The notes under the pieces: generated by a model
What the model was told of the DNA's origin: nothing
Seen by the model: the letters and a program-made list of their open reading frames with translations, nothing else
The model's database searches: none
DNA from: Planctomycetota bacterium
GTDB lineage: Bacteria > Planctomycetota > Planctomycetia > Planctomycetales > Planctomycetaceae
Assembly (NCBI GenBank): GCA_013151585.1
Contig: JAADHY010000600.1
Location: 1-9,158 of the forward strand
Reading direction: 5' to 3'
DNA: 9,158 bases
Part shown: piece after piece, positions 1 through 6,500 of the stretch
Numbering within the stretch: the stretch's first letter is position 1
How the letters are laid out: each line of letters opens with the position of its first letter
Program-made: the position numbers and the translations under genes

Positions 1-279
1 GAATCCTCTCTTGGTCCCGAGACACGGGCGTCTGAGCAAACACCGGCGTCGCCTGCAGAGGACGAGGAGCCACTTGGCGGGGCCGCTCGCGCGCAATCCC
101 AGCGGTCCCAACGACGGAAAGACGCGCCCCGTTCGGGGAACGTTTCATCGGACCAACGCCGCCGAGAACTCGACCGGGAGCGTCAGCGTCGGCTCGAACA
201 GAAACGGTTGCGCAAAGAGCGGAAAAAGAAATCTGCTGCCAAACGCCCAAGAAGCCATCGGCCGAAGGAAAAACAATAG
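1..279 (+). CDS. 3' end of an unidentified gene with a highly basic C-terminal tail (partial)
   Basis: The frame is open from the first base of the window to a TAG at 277-279, giving 92 residues with no start codon needed, so the gene begins to the left. The first half is rich in Glu, Pro, Ala and Ser (for example SEQTPASPAEDEEP). From about residue 52 it becomes a charged, helix-prone stretch rich in Arg, Lys, Glu and Gln (RRRELDRERQRRLEQKRLRK), ending in a Lys/Arg tail that stops with PKEKQ. Such compositionally biased, probably disordered basic tails occur on many nucleic-acid-binding or ribosome-associated proteins, but no catalytic domain is inside the window and I assign no function. 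It converges on the giant minus-strand gene with 167 bp between the stop codons. Support for coding is composition, the clean stop and the lack of a better frame here. An overlapping plus-strand frame (11-553) runs into the giant gene and looks like noise. Confidence 0.6.
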   Translation, partial: ESSLGPETRASEQTPASPAEDEEPLGGAARAQSQRSQRRKDAPRSGNVSSDQRRRELDRERQRRLEQKRLRKERKKKSAAKRPRSHRPKEKQ

Positions 280-446
280 CGTCGCCCGCTCCAGCAAGAT
301 CGATCAGCCGGGCCAGCCGAGGACGGGAGCTTCCGGGGCGGCCGTCCGGCGGGATAGGGTGGCGGTCCGATCATGGCCACCGCTGGCCGAAGTTTCCGTG
401 ATGACCTGTGTGTCCGTCACCGGTCCGCGCCGGGCTCCGACGGAGA
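280..446. other. Convergent intergenic gap with a weak hairpin
   Basis: This is the 167 bp between the TAG of the left plus-strand gene and the TGA of the giant minus-strand gene. An inverted repeat with a 6-bp stem (GGTGGC at 358-363, GCCACC at 376-381) and a 12-base loop lies in the middle. It has no T-run on either side, so it is at best a weak candidate for a shared transcription end. Translating the minus strand past the TGA in the other two frames shows no continuation of the secretin-like repeat, so the TGA looks like the genuine end rather than a frameshift. Nothing else is recognisable. Confidence 0.4.
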
Positions 447-563
447 TCACCGCGATCGATACCGGGATCGCGACCGGCTGTAGCTGCCTCGGCCGCGCAG
501 CATCTGCAGTGCTTGTTGTACGCGCAGACTGTTGGTCTTCTTCAAAGGAATGACGCGGATCTG
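447..563 (-). other. Half secretin-short domain and Arg/Ser-rich C-terminal tail
   Basis: After the last complete domain the chain begins another one (RQIRVIPLKKTNSLRVQQAL) but stops after the first strand and helix. The final 16 residues, RGRGSYSRSRSRYRSR, contain seven Arg, five Ser, two Gly and two Tyr, followed by TGA. The missing second half of the domain is not encoded in either other frame downstream. A positively charged tail could bind an acidic polymer, membrane lipids or nucleic acid; this is inference only. Confidence 0.7.
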
Positions 564-3500
564 GCGATCCCGCTCCTCTTTCGCGACTCGGTCCAGCTCA
601 TCGACCAACTGCTTGATTTCTTCAAGTAACGGAGTCGGCCCCATGACCACAAGCGAGTTGGATTGATCTTCGACGTCGATCGTCAGCAGCGGCCCGGCCG
701 CAGCGGCGTTGAGCTGTTGCAGGGCGCTGGCCAATCGAGACGGAATGCCGCTGGGAATCCGGACTGGCTGCGTCAGTCCGCGGGACATGAGCTGAGTGCG
801 GTAAATGTTGCGAATCACCGCTTCGATTCGCCGGGCGTCGGTATTCTTGACGGGGATGATCATGGCCCGTTTGATCGCCTGCGAATCGGGGATTTCTGCG
901 GTGTCGAGGACGGCGATCAGGTTTCGGATCATGCTGCGGTCAGCCCGGTTCGCGTGAACGATGACCGCGTTCAGACGCTCGTCCGGCACGACGGTGACCG
1001 GCCCGGTCGCCACACTGCCGTAACGACTGTCGCGGAACAGGCGGTTCAGGGTCATGGAGACCATCGTCGCAGTGACGTTCTGCAGCGGGACGATCATCAG
1101 GTTTCGGCCGACCATGCCCGCTCGGCCGGACAGCGACCGCAGCAGATTCTCGAACTGGTTGAGAGCTTCCGGGTCGTCGCTAGTGATCGTCACGCTGTCG
1201 GTTCCGACGATGACAACGATGGGTGGCGGCTCTTGTTCTGAATCGGAGTTGGCGGACTCGGTCGCGGCGTCTTCGATCGCGGAAGCAGACGCTGGTCGTT
1301 CGGACCGAGCGGCGCCGGTCTGCTGTGACTTTTGCTGTGATAACGACTTCGGAGGCTCGTCCGGCAGCGGTGCGGACGCGGGCCGTCCGGGCAAAGTGCT
1401 CGGCGAGGATGGAGGATCGGCCGGCTCCGGAGCTCGGCCGCCGGGTTCGATCTTGACTCTACCGGGGTCCGCCGACCTCGGTGGCCGCTCCTGCCCCTCG
1501 TCCCGCGAGGCCGCCAGGGCGGCGACGATTGAAAGTCCGACGTCGGAGATGCCGGCAGCCGCCAGCGCCGAACGTGCGGGCCGATTAACCGGGCGAATGC
1601 TCGCCGATGTGTCTCCGGACGATTTGGCCGGGGCCGCGCCAGACGGTTTTGCTTTGCTTTGCGGTGCGCCGGCGGCTGGCTTTTTCTGGGAATTCTCGTC
1701 CGGCTCGCTTTCCGGCTTCTTGGCAGGCGGACGCAGCATATGGTGCGGCTTGATGACCTGAATGGGGTTTTTTCGGATTTGCGACCAGACACGGCGAATT
1801 TCTTCGACCGCTTGAGTCGCATCCCCGTCGAAGGGGATAACGCGAAGTCGCGCACTACCCGTCGTGCCGCGTCGGACGGTCAGACCCTCCTCGCCCATCT
1901 TGACCAGCAACTCGCGGATTTTCTCTTGCTGTTCCGCCGTGGCTCGCACGAACAACCGTTGCGTCGCTGAGTCCGAGTCGACAAGCGGGACGGGCTGGCC
2001 CGTGCGGGAGTCAAACAGACGCGAAATAGCCAGCTCGGCCGTGAGCGGGTCGACCATTTCAAGCTGGTACACCTCGAGCACGGGTTCCTCGGCCTTCAGC
2101 CCTTCCAGAGCCTTGCGGATCAGCTCGTGGACCTCCGGCCGGGCGACCACAACCAACTGCTCACTGCGTGGAGCCAGCGAGACATAACTTTTGCTGTCGC
2201 GGCCGGCCTGTCTTTCAAGCAAGTTCTGCACAACGGTCAGAACGGCCGTAGCATCCATGTTCTTGATCGAGTAGAACTCGAGTTTCTCCGGCCCCTCGCT
2301 GGTGCCCGCTTGCTCGACCGTTTTGATCAGCTCGCCGATCTTCTTGTGTTCGTCAGGTGGAGCGATCACTACGAGCGTATCGTTGACCCGGTCGATGGTG
2401 ATCTGAACGTCGTCCCTCCGCCGGTACAGGCTGAGCAAAGTGCGGTAAAGGTTGTAAGGGTCTGCCGCCGTGACCTTGTAAGTCTGCGGGCGAGGGATTG
2501 GTGCGTCGGGCTGTTCTTTCTCCAGCTCGCTGACGGCGGCTTTCAGGCGGGCATGGTCCTCTTCGGTGGCGCTGACGATGATGCTGCTGTTCTCCTCGTC
2601 TACGGCCATTTCGGCGTTCGGCGCCAGTTTCTCCAACACCGACAGAGCCGCCCTCGGGTCAGCTTTCCGCAGATAGTAGATGCGCGAAATCATCTGGCGT
2701 CGCGGCGGCAGTTCCTTCAGGACTTGCTCGATGAGCACGTGGTCCTCCGGCCGAGCTCGAACGATCAGCTTCGTGGGGTCTTCGCCGATGGTGAACTCCG
2801 CCTTCGGGACCGCCTTTCGCAGGATGTCGCGGGCGTCGCGCACGTCGACCGATTGGATGTCGTACGTCTTGACGGTCATGCCCTGCCGCATTTCCTTGCC
2901 CGCCGCTTCGACCTCGGCGATCAACTGATCGACTTTTTCGTGCACTTCCGGCGGGGCAACAACGATCAGGGTGTCGTTCGTCGTGTCGAGCGCCATTTGA
3001 ACGTCCCGTCGGAAGCGGTACATGGCTCGCAGCGCGACGTAGACGTCCCGCGGGTCCGCCGTCTTGAACGGATGAATCTGCAGGCGAGGTGTCGGGGCGT
3101 CCGGCCGCTCCCGGTCCATGTCCTCGACGGCCGCCTTGATCCGCTCGTGGTCTTCGTCGGTCGCGCTGACAATGATGCTGCGGTTCTCCTCGTCGACGGC
3201 CATTTCGGCCCGTGGAGCCAGCGCCTCCAGCACGGGCAGGGCGGCTTGCGGGTCCGCCCGACGGAAGTAGTAAATGCGAGAGACCGGCTTCGGCTTCGGC
3301 GGTAGCTCCTTCAGGATCTCTTCGATCAACACGTGGTCTTCGGGCCGAGCTCGCACAATCAGTTTGTCAGGGTCTTCCCCCACGGTGAACTCGGCCTTGG
3401 GAACAGCTTTGCGCAGAATGCTGCGGGCCTCGATCGCGCCGACCGACTCGACGTCGTAAGTCTTGACCGTCATGCCCTGACGCATGGCGCCGCCAGCCGC

Positions 3501-6500
3501 CTCGATGTCCGCGATCAGTTGGTCAATCTTCTCATGCACCTCGGGCGGCGCGACGACCAGCAGCGTGTCGTTGCCGGAATCAAGGGCCATGTGTACGTCC
3601 GGCCGATTCCGGTACATCATGCGCAAGGCGTAGTAAACATCGCGTGGGTCGGCCTTCTTGAACGGATGAATCTGGATGCGTGGCGTCGGAGCGTCGGGAC
3701 GCTCTTGATCCATTTCTTCGACGGCCGCCTTGATCTTCTCATGGTCTTCTTCCGTTGCACTGACAATGATGCTGCGGTTCTCGCGGTCGACGGACATTTC
3801 GGCGTCCGGGACGAGGGCCTGCAACACGTTCAGGGCTGCGCGCGGATCCGCGCGGCGCAGGTAATAGATGTGCGAGACCATTTTCGGAACTGGCGGAAGC
3901 TGCGAGACAATCTTCTGGATTCGCTCGTGGTCTTCCGGGCTTGCCCAGGCAATCAGCGTGTTCCGATCACTGCCGACGGCGAAAGTGGCTTTCGGGGCAA
4001 CTTCTCGAAGCATCTGCTGCGCGCGTGTTGCTCCAACCGCCTCGACATCGTAGGATCGCACTTCGTAGTTCGCTTGCCGGGTGGCTTCGTCTTCCAACTG
4101 CTGGATCAGAGCTGCTAGTTTTTCGTGATCCTTCGCCGAGCCCCAAGCGATCAGCCGCGTGTCGTCCCGGATCGAATAGGTGATCCGCATGCGAGGAAAG
4201 GCGTAACGCAGGAAGTAATACGCGTTCCGTGCCCCCGTTCCGGAAACGTCGTAGGAAACGACTTTGGTGCCGCCCTGACCGGCCCGCTTGGAAATCTCTT
4301 CGATCGTGGTCTTGATCGCCGTGTGTTCGGCGGGCGTCGCCCAGACCAAAACCGTGCCGGCCTCTTGATCGACCGTCACGCGAGCGTTCGGAAAAGCATT
4401 GCTGAGGAACTGTGAGACCGTATCGGGATCGGCGTCGCCCACCGGATAAACCACCAAAGTCGGCTTGTGCTCGGCATCTTCGGCATCCAGTTCCTGGATG
4501 GCAGCGGCCACTTTTTCCTGATCGTCGGGCAAGGCGCTGACGATCACCGAGCGATTGGCCGTATCCATCGCGACGGATGCCTGCGGGACCAACGTCCGCA
4601 ACGTTGAATAGACGGCGCGCACGTCGGCGTGCTGCAACCGATAGACCCGCGAAACGACTTCCGGCGCCGGCGGAAGTTGGCTGACGATCTGCTCAATGAT
4701 CGCATGGTCTTCGGGCGTCGCCCAAGCCAACAAAGTGTCGGGGTCGGTCCCGACGGCCAAGGTGGCCCGCGGGACTATCCGAGACAGAACGACCTGAGCC
4801 CGCGACGCACCGATCGACTCGACCTCGTACGATCGCAGCTCGAAGCCAGCCAGCCGTGCGGCCGAGTCTTCCAACTGGTCCACGATCTTTTTGACTTTCT
4901 CGTGGTCGATCGCCGGGCCCCAGGCGACCAAATGGGATGGGTCACGCGGGCTATACGTGAACTGCATGCGGGGGAACGCGCGATTTAGGATGTAATACGC
5001 GCTGGCGGCACCGGTGGCGGTCACGTCGTAGACGACTACCTTCGTCGCCCCCTCACCCGCTTCCTTCATCATCTGCTCAATCGTCGTTTTGATCGTGGCA
5101 TGCTCGGTCGGAGTCGCCCAGGCCATGATCTTTCCGGTGTTCTGGTCCACGTTGATCCGGGCGTTGGGAACGACGGACTGCAGGAAAGTCGAAACCGTGC
5201 TGGGATCGGCTTCACCGACGTCGTACAAAGCCAAGGTCGGCTTGTGTTCGACGTCTTCGCGATCCAATTCCGTGACCGCCGCTTCGATCTTTTTCATGTC
5301 GTCTGGCAAGGCCGTCACGATGACCCGGTTATTGGCTGTGTCGAGGGCCAGCACGGCCTGCGGAACGAGCGACCGAAGGGCGGAATAGACGGACGATGCC
5401 CGGGCATGCTCCAGCCGGAACGCCCGTGTCGCCACTTCGGGAGCCGGCGGCAGTGAGTTGACGACCTGCTCGATGAGTGTGTGTTCCTCGGGCGTGGCCC
5501 ACACGATCAGCGTGTCGGGATCGGCCCCGACCGAAAAGGTCGCTCGGGGCACGACCCGAGCCAACATCGTCTGCGCCCGAGACGCACCGACGGATTCAAC
5601 GTCGTACGACCGCAGCTCCATGCCCTCTTGCTTGACGGCCGCCGCCTCCAACTGCTTGATCAGCTCCGCCAGCTTTTTGTGGTCTGATGGCGTGCCCCAA
5701 GCGATCAGTTTCGACAGGTCGCGGGTGTTGTAGTTGAACCGCATTTGCGGGAAGGCTTCGCGGAGAATGTAGTAAACCGTGTTGGCCCCCATGGCCTTGA
5801 CGTCGTACACGGCAACCCGACTGGCTCCTTCGCCCACCTGTTTAATCAACTCGTCGATCGTCGCCTTGATCGTTGCATGCTCGGTCGGCGTGGCCCACAC
5901 CATCAGCCGGCGCGTGCTGGGATCAACGTCGATCCGAGCGTTAGGGACGACTGAGCTCAAGAAGCTCCTGACAAGGCTCGGATCAGCCTCTCCAGTCGGA
6001 TACACGACGAGCGTCGGCTTGTGCTCAGCATCTTCGCGATCCAGCTCGGCCAATGCGGCTTCCACCTTGGCCAGGTCGTCCGGCAAAGCGGTCACGATGA
6101 TCCGGTTGTTCGGCGAATCGATCACCATCTGAGCCTGGGGGACCAGCGATCGGACGGCCGAATAGATGGACGAAACTTGCGCATGTTGAATGCGATAGGC
6201 CCTCGTCACCGCTTTCGTCACTGGCGGGAGCGAGTTAATCACCTGCTCGATCAACGCATGTTGTTCCGGGGACGCCCAAACAATGAGTGTCTTTCCGTCC
6301 GTGCCACTGCTGAAAGTCGCTTGAGGGACGATACGAGACAGCATCGACTGCGCCTGGGAAACGCCAACGGCTTCCACATCGTAGGACCGGAGTTCCATTC
6401 CTTCCTGCTTTGCAGCGGCCGCTTCCAACTGCTTGATCAACTCTGCCAACTTTTTGTGGTCTCCCGCTGTTCCCCACGCGATCAGTTTCGTTAAGTCGCT

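Noticed and set aside
183..380. 65-codon minus-strand open frame downstream of the giant gene
   Set aside because: It lies antisense to the basic tail of the left partial gene, which explains its Arg/Phe/Ser-rich composition.
358..381. Inverted repeat as an intrinsic terminator between convergent genes
   Set aside because: The stem is only 6 bp with a 12-base loop and no adjacent T-run, so it is too weak to call.
11..553. 180-codon plus-strand open frame at the left end
   Set aside because: It overlaps the better-supported partial gene in another frame and runs antisense into the end of the giant gene; its translation has no family features.
2127..4118. Plus-strand open frames of 392 and 261 codons
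   Set aside because: They are in-register antisense shadows of the giant gene, with the same biased composition and no domain of their own.
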